Source: Trileptium ribeirensis
Taxonomy: Eukaryota; Nematoda; Enoplea; Enoplida; Thoracostomopsidae
Direction: 5' to 3'
Length of the DNA stretch: 64,000 nt
Assembly (NCBI GenBank): GCA_030248225.1
Contig: JASANE010000200.1
Coordinates: 16,388-80,387 of the forward strand
In this document: positions 48,576 through 61,020 of the stretch, one piece after another
Layout of the letters: each line of letters begins with the position of its first letter
Numbering within the stretch: the first letter of the stretch is position 1
The notes under the pieces: generated by a model
What the model saw: the letters and a program-made list of their open reading frames with translations, nothing else
Told to the model about the DNA's origin: nothing
The model's database searches: none
Translations under genes and position numbers: made by a program

Positions 48576-49004
48576 CAGGGAGTAACCAAAATTCCGGTTC
48601 AGCGAAAATCGTGTTCCGGTTGCGGTTCCGGCAAAAGGCAAAAACCATACCGGAACCGGGATTTCGGTTTAAAAGTTTTGTTTGAAATTTTTATTCAGCT
48701 ATGGTCCAAACATAAGTAATATACACAATGATGAAGTTCCAATACAACCAAACAAAACAAAAGATTAACTTAGCAAAATTACCCTGTGAAACGGAAGTAG
48801 GACACATAATTTCAGTAAGAATTTTTCATCTTAACCCTGCAGGTGTTTGTTAATACAAAGCCAGCTCGATGGTTCTAGCAGCTATTTTACAGATTTACAA
48901 GTCTGCAAGGTATGTTAGAATTAAACCGGTCCAACTCGGTAACAGAGTATGGATTATTTAGAAGTACATATAGCTGTAAGCTTGGCTAGCATAAATTGGG
49001 TCTA
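48576..49004. mobile_element. hAT-like MITE, truncated copy in opposite orientation
   Basis: It starts CAGGGAGTAACCAAAATTCC and follows the 3' half of the family (TGCGGTTCCGGCAAAAGGCA), then stops at CATAAATTGGGTC, where it runs into AT-rich sequence. The other end is missing. The mirror copy is 59245-59676. Confidence 0.82.
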
Positions 49005-50027
49005 GCAATTATTAATATTACTAAAAGTTGGTTTAATATATAAATTTTAATTAACTACTTACTATTTTACTTTATAATTATTTATTAATTTTACTATATA
49101 GTAAATTCCTTAATTATAAAGTAAAAGTTATACTACACCATTATATATAATATTTACTTAATATATAAATAACCTATATCTTAATACTAAATTTATAACT
49201 GTACTTTCATGCTGTTACCGGCTGTTTTCTGGGACCACGCCGCCGGCTTCCCAACCCATAGAGACACCCACAGGATCGTTATCAAGGCTCCCGACCCAAC
49301 CGTCAACTGTTGAACAGATTTAGAATGCAGGGAGGCGGTAGATACTACACAGACCCTTCTGTATTCCCTCCTGATGATGCCTAACACCTTGCTACTCAGG
49401 TTGCCACCACCACGATATATTTGACTTTTTTCGTGGTTTGTCACCCACTAGGTAATTTTCTGTCAGGGTTTACCAGCCTTAGCCTTTGGGTACAGACCCT
49501 TGTCCCACAAGGCAGCGGGGGCAGAGATATTTTATGCAGGCGCCCAACACATGCCTGCCGTCAGAGGTCTATTTAGCGTTACCCGTTCTGTGCCACGTGG
49601 AGGCAAGGACTTGACTTTTTGAGGGGAAGCTCTTCCGCTTATGGCATTGCACACCTTTTAAGTGGCGCGGCCCTCAAGCAACAGAACATTTATACACTAA
49701 ACAGAACACCCTAAGTCAAGTCAAATTTATAATTACAATATTTATAAACTAACTATATTAATTTAAGAATAATTTAGTTACATAATGTTCACTGTATAAA
49801 TATATTACCAAAGTATATTTTAATATAAAATTTATAATAATATATATACTAATTATAATTTACTTAAGAAAAAATATATTAATTTTATATTAAGTTTGTT
49901 GTATAATGTTTACATAGTAAATATATTAACTATGATTTAATATTAACTATACATATATAAAAATATATATTTATAATTCTAGACATTATATACTTATATA
50001 AGTACTAACATAGGGTGTAGGGAGTAA
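49005..50027. other. AT-rich tracts around a GC-richer 500-bp module
   Basis: Sequence at 49005-49190 and 49690-50027 is almost entirely A and T. Between them, 49193-49690 is balanced in composition and abruptly bounded. It carries an 83-codon minus-strand frame (49193-49444, MTNHEKSQIYRGGGNL) whose translation is identical in the right arm (58805-59056). I do not recognise it, and its ends show no clear inverted repeats. It looks like a foreign insertion in AT-rich DNA. Confidence 0.6.
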
Positions 50028-51176
50028 CCGGAATTCCGGTTGCGGCGAAAATCGTGTTAAGATTGCGGTTCCAGCAAAGGGCAAAAACCACACCGGAACT
50101 CCGGTTCAAAAATTCTGTTTTAAATTTTTCACATTTTTGCTTCATGTGTGGCCCAAACATATGCGTATTATACATATATACGGCCCATAGGCCCATATAT
50201 AGAATGATCAAGTTCCAATACAACCAAGCAAAAGAAAAGATTAATTCAGCAATTTGCCGTGTGAAACGTAAGTAGGGTGCATAAGTAGGAATTTTTCATC
50301 TTAACCTGCAGGAGTTTGTTAACAAAACAAAGCCAGATCGATGATTGTAGTAGCTATTTTACACATTCAGAAGTCTGCGGGGTATGTTCGAATAAAACCG
50401 GTCCAATTCAGTAACAGAGTATGGATTACGTAGAAGTACTTAGCGTAAGCTTGGCTAACATAAATTGCGTCAAGCACCGGCCAGTGCGCGTGTAAACTTT
50501 GTAAATCAGTCCACATTGAAGTAAAGTAACGATGTCTGCAACGCAGCCAGAAACTGCTTTCTTGGCAATGAACTGTATTTTTTGAACTAGCAGTATCACA
50601 GTTTGTCTCATTTATAGCTTTCTGATTAAAAAGTTATCATTATGATCAAACTGAAGTGCATTGTTTGCCCAACACTATCCTAAACAGTGTCTCTTACCAC
50701 TGATCAAAAAATTACCTTCTATTTTCTTTTAGAACCATATAAACCACTAATTTCAAGTTTCCTACAGAGCAACATGTAACAAACGTAATATGTGTAGTAA
50801 AGGTGAAGCGACTGGAGACAGGTCGAAAGTGTTTATTCTACGCTCCATGCGTTGTAAGCACATTGAATTTGACGCATTATACGCAAAGGCGTATAGAATA
50901 AGACATTTTTTGCTCCGTGTGTCGAAAAACCGACATATTGATCAACAAACAAATGCTTCCTCAGCATCTTTAAAGTTTCAGAAAGACAATAATGTCATCG
51001 CAATACATTAAGCTTAACGTAAAAGTTATTTTTAATGCATTTTAACTCCACTATGCCTTCTTTTCTTCCTTCATCTGTATTATTATATATAAGTTTCTAA
51101 GACCAGGTTCCGGTTCCTGATCCGGTTTAAATAAACGGTTCCGATTCTGGTAAATTTCTGTTCCGGTTATTCCCTG
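50028..51176. mobile_element. hAT-like MITE, full copy
   Basis: It begins TAGGGAGTAACCGGAATTCC and ends TTCCGGTTATTCCCTG, in reverse orientation to 47235-48394. The flanking octamers ATAGGGTG and ATAGGATG agree at 7 of 8. The mirror copy is 57070-58234. Confidence 0.88.
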
Positions 51177-53464
51177 ATAGGATGGGTATCACGGTAACAG
51201 GTAAACATGGGACCTGTTTCCGAAAACAAACAAACACAAGCGTGTGATATAGGAAAAGGTTAGTAATCTCTCACCCAGGAGGCTAATCGAGTTCAGACTC
51301 GGCTCCTCAAAGCCGATCATTTTCATACTAAACACAATGGGGGTAAGACGAAGAAAGGAGACCGGGCTCGCGGCTGAGCCTCTCCTGGATTACGCTAGAA
51401 AAAGCGGAGACTTTAGTAGCCTCAAACGGGCTGGGATTACATTCTAAGGACCAGTGAGTTACATTTTAGATCTGGCTCAACATGGGGAACATATCGATGG
51501 GTTACATACCCATTGGAAAAATTGCCGTAATTTTCATGGTGTGCTGTACTTAAAGTGGGTATTGCGGGTTCATACCTGGCTCAAATTAAACCCTAGAGTC
51601 AAGGGAATCTCACTATAATTTTTATATCGACTAATATTAAGTAAATAATAAAATAAACAATTATGTCTAATTCATCTCAATACCAAAACTTCGAGGTGAA
51701 GCTCAGTTATTTCTTAACAAGTCCGTGAATTTCGAACGGATTCGTATGTGACTGGTCTCTTTGGAAAGAGTTTTGTACCACAAAATTCTGCCCAGCTCCG
51801 TTCCGGAGTTATGGGCCGGAACAGCGATGCTCTCAATTCCGATGTTTCGGAAATGGCAATTTAAAATTAATTTCCTTTAGTTTTCTGTTTTCCCCAATGA
51901 AAACGAACACCGGAAAAATTGGTATTTAATATATTGAACTTACTTTGGATTTTGTGAACTTGCAATTCGCTGCACGGAGAACAGTCACGACTCAGGACAC
52001 CTTCTTAATGGCAGTAGCGGTTTCTTAAGTTACCAATCTTTTATCACTTACCTAAGTTCACTCTTCTATCAAATACCGTCATGTCATGTTCTTATACCCA
52101 GTAAGAGTTACAACATCGCTTAATATATAAACAACAGGCGGATCCGGGATCTTAAGATATCCCGATATACCTCATATAACCCTGTCGGCAGTATACATAT
52201 AAACAGAATATTCCTTTATAATATCTTCATAATTACTACAGTTATGTAGACCTCAAAATACGATACGACGAATAAGTACGATGGGTCGGGACCGGTAAGG
52301 TACCACGAGGTATCCGACCAAACCCGGTCTACCAGAAACATTAATTATATGTCGAATCATCAATATAATGAACAAATAGGTCCTGCAAGTTTTGTATGAT
52401 CAGTATATATGTAAATAATAATCATGAAATTATCCGCAAATGATACAAGGAACTAATCAAATGATTGGTATATAGTCAATAGGTAACCACATAATCATGT
52501 ACGCACATATAGGTAAATCAAGTATTCGACCACTATCCACAAGATTTCGACAATCGGTAATACAATAATTATAACAATACATCATACAGTTACAACTGCT
52601 CATATAGCGGCAATAATAGATCATGCAATTATCAACTTGGTCTAATGTCAGTAAATATAAACAACGCCAAAATCTTCAAGATCACAAGTACTCGGTCAAT
52701 TTATACTCCTTCACATATACACACATACTCATTCAGGAGATGCGTACTTGGATTTTGTTCAAGACTGTAGATTTTGCTTCATTTTCTATAACGGACATAG
52801 TTTTAGGGTTCAGTAATGTTGCCCATTACAGTGTGCTAATGATTAATCTATATTGTGTAAGCACCCAGAATGTTACACATGCACAGTGAGACATGGGCTG
52901 CAAAAGACTGGCACCCGTAATTGCCAGATTTGGCAAAGAACACATAAAAACCAGGTTTTTGCCATTTTGACCCAGAATATGGGGTCGAAGCTGTTCGCGT
53001 TCAGCTAAAGGAAACATCGTTAACATTTTTGCTGTCGAACAAAAAATTGCCGACATTCGTCCATCCGAAAATGAGTTATGAATGACAGCGACATGCAAAA
53101 TGAATTTTCCACGATTTTCCGCAAGCTTCGCCTGCTCCGTTTCAATGATATTCTACTTTAGCAGGGATTGCTTTCGGGCAAGCCGTTAACGAATTTCAAC
53201 GAGCCGCAAGCGACATACATTTTTGTAGAGACCTACATGCACCTAATATTCTGGTTGAACGGTATCCATATCGTACAAAAGTTACAAACTCGACAATGAG
53301 TAACGAATTGTAGAATCACGACGAGTTACAAAACAACAATACGTGGTGATTAATTGCATAGCACAATTAGCACCATAATATTATCAATATTTCACAAGTT
53401 TTTGTCATGAAATTTTATTGATGGTCTTTAGAGTACCTCAAGTAAACGTCTTCCATCCACTTAC

Positions 53465-53786
53465 CCTTTCCTCGCCGGTCACAGTTGCCGAGTCGAATCC
53501 ACCAGCGCGAGCTTTCTCAATCATTCGGTCGATGATTTCTTCGTGTAGCTCGCGACTCACTCGCGTAACTGCAGTCACAGCGGTGTTGCTATTACGGTTG
53601 CTCGGTGATGTTTTCCGACTTCCGCTTCTTCCGTTTTGGCTTGACGCTGCAGAATTCGTGCGACTCGACGACGCTGACGACTTATTTTGCTTGTCATTCT
53701 CTGCTCCGCATGTGGCTACCTTTTTAGACACATTATTCCGACTAGCTACTGTTCTTGACGAACTGCTTTTGCACGTCTTCGAAGAC
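53465..53786 (-). CDS. Exon in the spacer of the giant inverted repeat (zinc-finger gene, upstream exon)
   Basis: Minus strand, 322 nt. Acceptor TTCTATTTAAG precedes 53786 and a consensus donor (AAAGG|GTAAGT) follows 53465. It is open in phase 2 in, 0 out, for 107 codons. It encodes a Ser/Asn/Lys-rich, probably disordered segment (SSKTCKSSSSRTVASRNNVS; SRKTSPSNRNSNTAVTAVTR) ending with a likely helix, VSRELHEEIIDRMIEKARAG, and SATVTGEER. Exit phase 0 matches the exon at 43838, which begins KKKKRKR. It is the only sequence of gene-like character in the 1.4-kb spacer and is unique in the window. Upstream exons must lie beyond the window or be too short to see. A frame extending further (to 53875) would read through the acceptor and is less likely. 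Confidence 0.72.
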
Positions 53787-54835
53787 CTTAAATAGAACGT
53801 GCACTGGTTAAACAATTTACCAAATACCAGCGCACTTGTACTACAGAGTGACACAACTGTCCACCACAGTACCACCCACTATGCACTGCAACGAACAAAC
53901 TAAATAATACCAAACAATATAGTGTACACTTATGGTGAAAATAGCCAGATTTTCGAACTGCCGCTGAGCTCTTCGTGAATCTTGTCTGGGTCAGCACCTG
54001 TTATGGCATGTCAGGCTCGACTCGGGACTAAAAGGCATGTATAATAAATTTAATTAGAAAAACATTAATATACGGACTACCAAAAAATATTATAGTTGCT
54101 TTCAGAACTTTTAAGAGGCTGTTGTTCTTGTTGATGGTGGAATACTCAAAATCAATAGTTATAATTATGTTCGCCGTTTTATATAAAAATATTTTATGAG
54201 CTCACTCTAGATTTTCGCGATACACTAAGCTCTTTTCTGATAGAGATCTTAGGCTCGGCTCTTCATGCATTCTGGCAAGCGTGGGTTGGCGCTAGAGCCA
54301 AGCCAAATCTAGAGCTTAAAATCTAAACTCTACTGTAATATACAACCTCATTCAAATATACACTATTTTCTCGGTACATTATACTCCTGTAATAAGTGAA
54401 ATGATTGACGATGTTAAGTTGTTAGAAATATATTTCCGACAAATTCTAAGTCTCTATTGTCTTGAAACTGAATTAACACTGGCCTCTCCATAGGACCAAA
54501 ATTTACCCGGGGCTTTGATATGGATCCCTCGGCTTCCAACGGCGGGGGTGGGTGCGATACACCAGCACTGTTTGGCCCATAGCACCAGTCTTTTGGAAGG
54601 AAATTTAATGACGCTGTGAGATGTAGTAAGATCATGTCCAACAGTCTAGTCATAATGAGGTATAGTGGACCTCTGTACCCTTAACATAGCAGGAGCCAGA
54701 GGCCTTCAAACCGGGTTGGCCAAATGAAGCCAAAAACACGTGTCCCACTATAAACGTTCGCCGTATCGCTACCACGTGATACATATATGTGTTTTTCATT
54801 TCAGCGTGATCCTTTGGTATTTGCTAATTTTTCAG
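53787..54835. other. Remainder of the inverted-repeat spacer
   Basis: A minus-strand frame at 54414-54653 ends in AT-rich sequence; it contains a Pro-rich stretch (SHPPPPLEAEG) and a possible donor (CCCGG|GTAAAT), but its phase does not match the entry of the exon at 53786. Another at 53788-53997 overlaps the acceptor region of that exon. Neither is called. Confidence 0.4.
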
Positions 54836-55089
54836 CAAAAACTTGGGAAATATTGATAATATTATGGTGCTAATTGTGCTATGCAATTAATCACCACGTA
54901 TTGTTGTTTTGTAACTCGTCGTGATTCTACAATTCGTTACTCATTGTCGAGTTTGTAACTTTTGTACGATATGGATACCGTTCAACCAGAATATTAGGTG
55001 CATGTAGGTCTCTACAAAAATGTATGTCGCTTGCGGCTCGTTGAAATTCGTTAACGGCTTTCCCGAAAGCAATCCCTGCTAAAGTAGAA

Positions 55090-55390
55090 TATCATTGAAA
55101 CAGAGCAAGCAAAGCTTGCGGAAAATCGTGGAAAATTCATTTTGCTTGTCGCTGTCATTCATAACTCATTTTCGGATGGACGAATGTCGGCAATTTTTTG
55201 TTCGACAGCAAAAATGTTAACGATGTTTCCTTTAGCTGAACGCGAACAGCTTCGACCCATATCTCGGTCAAAATGGCAAAAACCTGGTTTTTATGTGTTC
55301 TTTGCCAAATCTGGCAATTACGGGTGCCAGTCTTTTGCAGCCCATGTCTCACTGTGCATGTGTAACATTCTGGGTGCTTACACAATATAG
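55090..55390 (+). repeat. Dispersed module in the right arm (mirror copy at about 52850-53150)
   Basis: The sequence with CATAACTCATTTTCGGATGG, GAACGCGAACAGCTTCGA and TTTGCCAAATCTGGCAATTA matches the module at 30455-30749 outside the inverted repeat. The 82-codon frame here is not kept at 30.5 kb, so it is a repeat rather than a gene. Confidence 0.75.
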
Positions 55391-57069
55391 ATTAATCATT
55401 AGCACACTGTAATGGGCAACATTACTGAACCCTAAAACTATGTCAGTTATAGAAAATGAAGCAAAATCTACAGTCTTGAACAAAATCCAGAGTCGCATCT
55501 CCTGAATGAGTATGTGTGTATATGTGAAGGAGTATAAATTGACCGAGTACTTTGTGATCTTGAAGATTTTGGCGTTGTTTATATTTACTGACATTAGACC
55601 AAGTTGATAATTGCATGATCTATTATTGCCGCTATATGAGCAGTTTGTAACTGTATGATGTATTGTTATAATTATTTGTATTACCGATTGTCGAAATCTT
55701 GTGGATAGTGGTCGAATACTTGATTTACCTATATGTGCGTACATGATTATGTGGTTACCTATTGACTATATACCAATCATTTGATTAGTTCCTTGTATCA
55801 TTTGCGGATAATTTCATGATTATTATTTACATATATACTGATCATACAAAACTTGCAGGACCTATTTGTTCATTATATTGATGATTCGACATATAATTAA
55901 TGTTTCTGGTAGACCGGGTTTGGTCGGATACCTCGTGGTACCTTACCGGTCCCGACCCATCGTACTTATTCGTCGTATCGTATTTTGAGGTCTACATAAC
56001 TGTAGTAATTATGAAGATATTATAAAGGAATATTCTGTTTATATGTATACTGCCGACAGGGTTATATGAGGTATATCGGGATATCTTAAGATCCCGGATC
56101 CGCCTGTTGTTTATATATTAAGCGATGTTGTAACTCTTACTGGGTATAAGAACATGACATGACGGTATTTGATGAAGAGTGAACTTAGGTAAGTGATAAA
56201 AGATTGGTAACTTAAGGAAACCGCTACTGCCATTAAGAAGGTGTCCTGAGTCGTGACTGTTTTCCGTGCAGCGAATTGCAAGTTCACAAAATCCAAAGTA
56301 AGTTCAATATATTTAAATACAATTTTTTAGGTGTTCGTTTTCATTGGGGAAAACAGAAAACTAAAGGAAATTAATTTTAAATTGCCAGTTCCGAAACATC
56401 GGAATTGAGAGCATCGCTCTTCCGGCCCATAACTACGGAACGGAGCTGGGCAGAATTTTGTGGTAAAAAATTCTTTCCAAAGAGACCAGTCACATACGAA
56501 TCCGTTCGAAATTCACAGACTTGTTGGGAAATAACTGAGCTTCACCTCGAAGTTTTGGTATTGAGATGAATTAGACATAATCGTTTATTTTATTATTTAC
56601 TTAATATTAGTCGATATAAAAATTATAGTGAGATTCCCTTGACTCTAGGGTTTAATTTGAGCCAGGTATGAACCCGCAATACCCACTTTAAGTACAGCAC
56701 ACCATGAAAATTACGGCAATTTTTCCAATCGGTATGTAACCCATCGATATGTTCCCCATGTCGAGCCAGATATAAATGATAACTTCACTAGTCCTTAGAA
56801 TGAAATCCCAGCCCCGTTTGAGGCTTCTAAAGTCTCCGCTTTTTCTAGCATAATCCAGAAGAGGCTCAGCCGCAAGCCCCGGTCTCCTTTCTTCATCTTA
56901 CCCCCATTGTGTTAAGTATGAAAATGATCGGCTTTGAGGAGCCGAGTCTGAACTCGATTAGCCTCCTGGGTGAGAGATTACTAACCTTTTCCTATATTGC
57001 ACACGCTTGTGTTTGTTTGTTTTCGGAAACAGGTCCCATGTTTACCTGTTACCGTGATACCCATCCTAT

Positions 57070-58234
57070 CAGGGAATAACCGGAACGGAAATTTGCCAGA
57101 ATCGGAACCGTTTATTTAAACCGGATCAGGAACAGGAACCTGGTCTTTAGAAACTTATATATGATAATACAGGTGGAGGAAGAAAAAGAAGGCATAGTGG
57201 AGTTAAAATGCATTAAAAACTAACTTTTACGTTAAGCTTAATGTATTGCGATGACGTTATTGTCTTTCTGAACTTTTAAAGATGCTGAGGAAGCAGTTGT
57301 TTGTTGATCAATATGTCGGTTTTTCGACACACGGAGCAAAAAATGTCTTATTCTATACGCCTTTGCGTATAATGCGTCAAATTCAAAATGCTTACAACGC
57401 ATGGAGCGTAGATAAAACACTTCGACCTGTCTCCAGTCGCTTCACCTTTACTACACATATTACGTTTGTTACATGTTGCTCTGTAGGAAACTTGAAATTA
57501 GTGGTTTATATGGTTCTAAAAGAAAATAGAAGGTAATTTTTTGGTCAGTGGTTAGAGACACTGTTTCAGGATAGTGTTGGCCAAACAATGCACTTCAGTT
57601 TGATCATGTAATGATAACTTTTTAATCAGAAAGCTATAAATGAGACAAACTGTGATACTGCTCGTTCAAAAAATACAATTCATTGCCCAGAAAGCAGTTT
57701 GGCTGCGTTGCAGACATGGTTACCTTACTTCAATGTGGACTCATTTACAAACTTTACACGCGCACTGGCCAGTGCTTGACGCAATTTATGTTAGCCAAGC
57801 TTACGCTAAGTACTTCTAAGTAATCCATACTCTGTTACTGAATTGAACCAGTTTTATTCAAACATACCCCACAGACTTCTGAATGTTTAAAATAGCTACT
57901 TCAATCATCGATCTGGCTTTTTTTTCTTAGCAACATTCCTGCAGGTTAAGATGAAAAATTCCTACTTATGCCTCCTCTATTACGTCTCACACGGCAAATT
58001 GCTGAATTAATCTTTTCTTTGCTTGGTTTGTATGGAACTTGATAATTCTATATATGGGCCTATGGGCCATATATATGTATAATACGCATATGTTTGGGCA
58101 ACACATGAAGCAAAAATGTGAAAAATTTAAAACAGAATTTTTGAACCGGAGAGAATTTCGAGTGGTTTTTGCCTCTTGCTGAACCGCAATCTTAACACGA
58201 TTTTAGCCGCAACCGGAATTCCGGTTACTCCCTA
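57070..58234. mobile_element. hAT-like MITE, mirror of 50028-51176
   Basis: It begins CAGGGAATAACCGGAACGG and ends CCGGTTACTCCCTA. It carries the same inner sequence as its partner in reverse, with scattered differences. Confidence 0.88.
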
Positions 58235-59244
58235 CACCCTATGTTAGTACTTATATAAGTATATAATGTACTAGAATTATAAATATATATTTTTATATAT
58301 GTATAGTTAATATTAAATCATAGTTAATATATTTACTATGTAAACATTATACAACAAACTTAATATAAAATTAATATATTTTTTCTTAAGTAAATTATAA
58401 TTAGTATATATATTATTATAAATTTTATATTAAAATATACTTTGATTCATATGTTTATACAGTGAACATTATGTAACTATATTATTAAATTAGTATATTT
58501 AGTTTATAAATATTGTAATTATAAATTTGACTTGACTTAGGGTGTTCTGTTTAGTGTATAAATGTTCTGTTGCTTGAGGGCCGCGCCACTTAAAAGGTGT
58601 GCAATGCCATAAGCGGAAGAGCTTCCCTCAAAAAGTCAAGTCCTTGCCTCCACGTGGCACAGAACGGGTAACGCTAAATAGACCTCTGACGGCAGGCATG
58701 TGTTGGGCGCCTGCATAAAATATCTTTGCCCCGCTGCCTTGTGGGACAAGGGTCTGTACCCAAAGGCTAAGGCTGGTAAACCCTGACAGAAAATTACCTA
58801 GTGGGTGACAAACCACGAAAAAAGTCAAATATATCGTGGTGGTGGCAACCTGAGTAGCAAGGTGTTAGGCATCATCAGGAGGGAATACAGAAGGGTCTGT
58901 GTAGTATCTACCGCCTCCCTGCATTCTAAATCTGTTCAACAGTTGACGGTTGGGTCGGGAGCCTTGATAACGATCCTGTGGGTGTCTCTATGGGTTGGGA
59001 AGCCGGCGGCGTGGTCCCAGAAAACAGCCGGTAACAGCATGAAAGTACAGTTATAAATTTAGTATTAAGATATAGGTTATTTATATATTAAGTAAATATT
59101 ATATATAATGGTGTAGTATAACTTTTACTTTATAATTAAGGAATTTACTATATAGTAAAATTAATAAATAATTATAAAGTAAAATAGTAAGTAGTTAATT
59201 AAAATTTATATATTAAACCAACTTTTAGTAATATTAATAATTGC

Positions 59245-59676
59245 TAGACCCAATTTATGCTAGCCAAGCTTACAGCTATATGTACTTCTAAATAATCCAT
59301 ACTCTGTTACCGAGTTGGACCGGTTTAATTCTAACATACCTTGCAGACTTGTAAATCTGTAAAATAGCTGCTAGAACCATCGAGCTGGCTTTGTATTAAC
59401 AAACACCTGCAGGGTTAAGATGAAAAATTCTTACTGAAATTATGTGTCCTACTTCCGTTTCACAGGGTAATTTTGCTAAGTTAATCTTTTGTTTTGTTTG
59501 GTTGTATTGGAACTTCATCATATAGTATATTACTTATGTTTGGACCATAGCTGAATAAAAATTTCAAACAAAACTTTTAAACCGAAATCCCGGTTCCGGT
59601 ATGGTTGTTGCCTTTTGCCGGAACCGCAACCGGAACACAATTTTTTTCGCTGAACCGGAATTTTGGTTACTCCCTG
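59245..59676. mobile_element. Truncated hAT-like MITE, mirror of 48576-49004
   Basis: It ends GGAATTTTGGTTACTCCCTG and is truncated at GACCCAATTTATG, at the same point as its partner. The shared break shows the truncation preceded the inverted duplication. Confidence 0.82.
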
Positions 59677-59857
59677 TTATATAGTAAATTCCTTAATTTA
59701 GTAAAATAGTATATAGTTAATAATTGCTAGAATCTTGGTGACATGCCAAGTGTATGAATTCGGCGAAATGAGAAGCTGTAACGTTAACATACAGTGGAAC
59801 AACTGGTTAAAAATATATTCCTGTTACGAAACAAAAGTCTAACTCACCAAAAAATAT

Positions 59858-61020
59858 CAGGGGAGTAACCGGAATTCCAGTTCCGGCGAAAATCGTGTTC
59901 CGGTTGCGGTTCCGGCAAAGGAAAAACCATACCGGAACCGGAATACCAGTGTAAAAATTTTGTTTGAAATTTTTCACGTTTTTTGCTTTATCCTGTAATC
60001 CAAACATATGTAATATATATTATACAATGATCAAGCTCCAATACCACCACGCAAAAGAAAAGATTAACTAACCAATTTTCCGTCTGAAACGTAAGTAGGG
60101 CACATAATTTGAGCAGGAATTTTTCATAATAACCTGCAGGAGTTTGTTAAATCAAAGCCAGGTCGATACTTGTAGCAGCTATTTTACGCATCCAGAAGTC
60201 TGTGGGATACGTTTGAACTAAGCCGCGTCCAACTCGGTAACAGAGTATGGCTTACGCAGAATTACTTAGGGTATGCTTGGCATTCATAAATTACATCAAG
60301 CACCCGCCAGTGCGCTTGTAAAGTTAATAAATCAGCTCTAAATTGAAGTAAACTAACGTTATCTGCAACGCCGCTCAGAAACTGCTTTCTTGGCAATGAC
60401 TTGTATTTATTGAAACTCTGCGAGCAGCGTCCCCAGTGTGTCTAAGGTATAGCCTACTGATTAGAAAGCTTTCATCATTATGATCTAACTGACGGGCACT
60501 GTTTGTCCAACGCTAGCCTAAACAGTGTCTCCGACCACTGATAAGAAAATTACCTTCTATCTATTATTTTCTCTGCTAGAATCATATAAACCAATAATTT
60601 TAAGTTTCCTACAGAACAACATGTAACAAACGTAATATGTGTACTAAAGGGAAGCGACTGGAGACAGGTCGAAAGTGTGTATTCTACGTACCAAGCGTTG
60701 TAAGCACATTGAATTTGACGCAGTATACGCAATGGTGTGTAGTGGAATACCAAGCGTTTTGCTCAGAATGTCTCAAAAACCGACATATTTGATCGATAAA
60801 TAAACATTATATAGCTTCCTCAGTCTCTTTAAAGTTTCAGAAAGACAATAATACCACCGCAATACATTAAGTTTAACGTAAAAGTTATATTCAATACATT
60901 TTAAATCCACTACACCTTCGTTTCTTCCTTTATCTGTTTTAATAAGTTTCAAAGACCAGGTTTCGGTTCCGGTTTAAATGAACGGTTCCGCTTGCTGGTT
61001 TCGGTTCCGGGTATTTCCTG
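59858..61020. mobile_element. hAT-like MITE, mirror of 47235-48394
   Basis: It begins CAGGGGAGTAACCGGAATTC and ends TCCGGGTATTTCCTG. The flanks AAAAATAT (left) and AAAAATAT (right) keep the 8-bp duplication of the partner copy. One extra G near the left end and changes at the right end distinguish it from the left-arm copy. Confidence 0.9.

Larger units (their letters stand above)
44263..53404. repeat. Giant inverted repeat, left arm (at least 9.1 kb)
   Basis: The reverse complement of this arm aligns to 54836-64000 along its whole length; position sums run from 108240 at the inner edge to 108263 at the outer. Matching landmarks include TAGGAGCAGCAGCATATAAA at 44263 against the last bases of the window, the 83-codon frame at 49193-49444 against 58805-59056, and the inner edge CAAGTTTTTG ending at 53404. 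Differences are scattered substitutions and small indels, a few per hundred bases where I compared. The arm contains three hAT-like MITEs, AT-rich tracts and a GC-rich module, and no recognised exon. It lies wholly in the intron between the exons at 53465 and 43838. Confidence 0.95.

Noticed and set aside
53788..53997. Upstream exon of the spacer gene with a hydrophobic segment
   Set aside because: The frame covers the intron side of the acceptor at 53787, and no donor in the required phase was found, so it is more likely intronic read-through.
54414..54653. Pro-rich minus-strand frame as a further upstream exon
   Set aside because: Its possible donor is in phase 0, whereas the exon at 53786 needs phase 2. 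No acceptor was identified.
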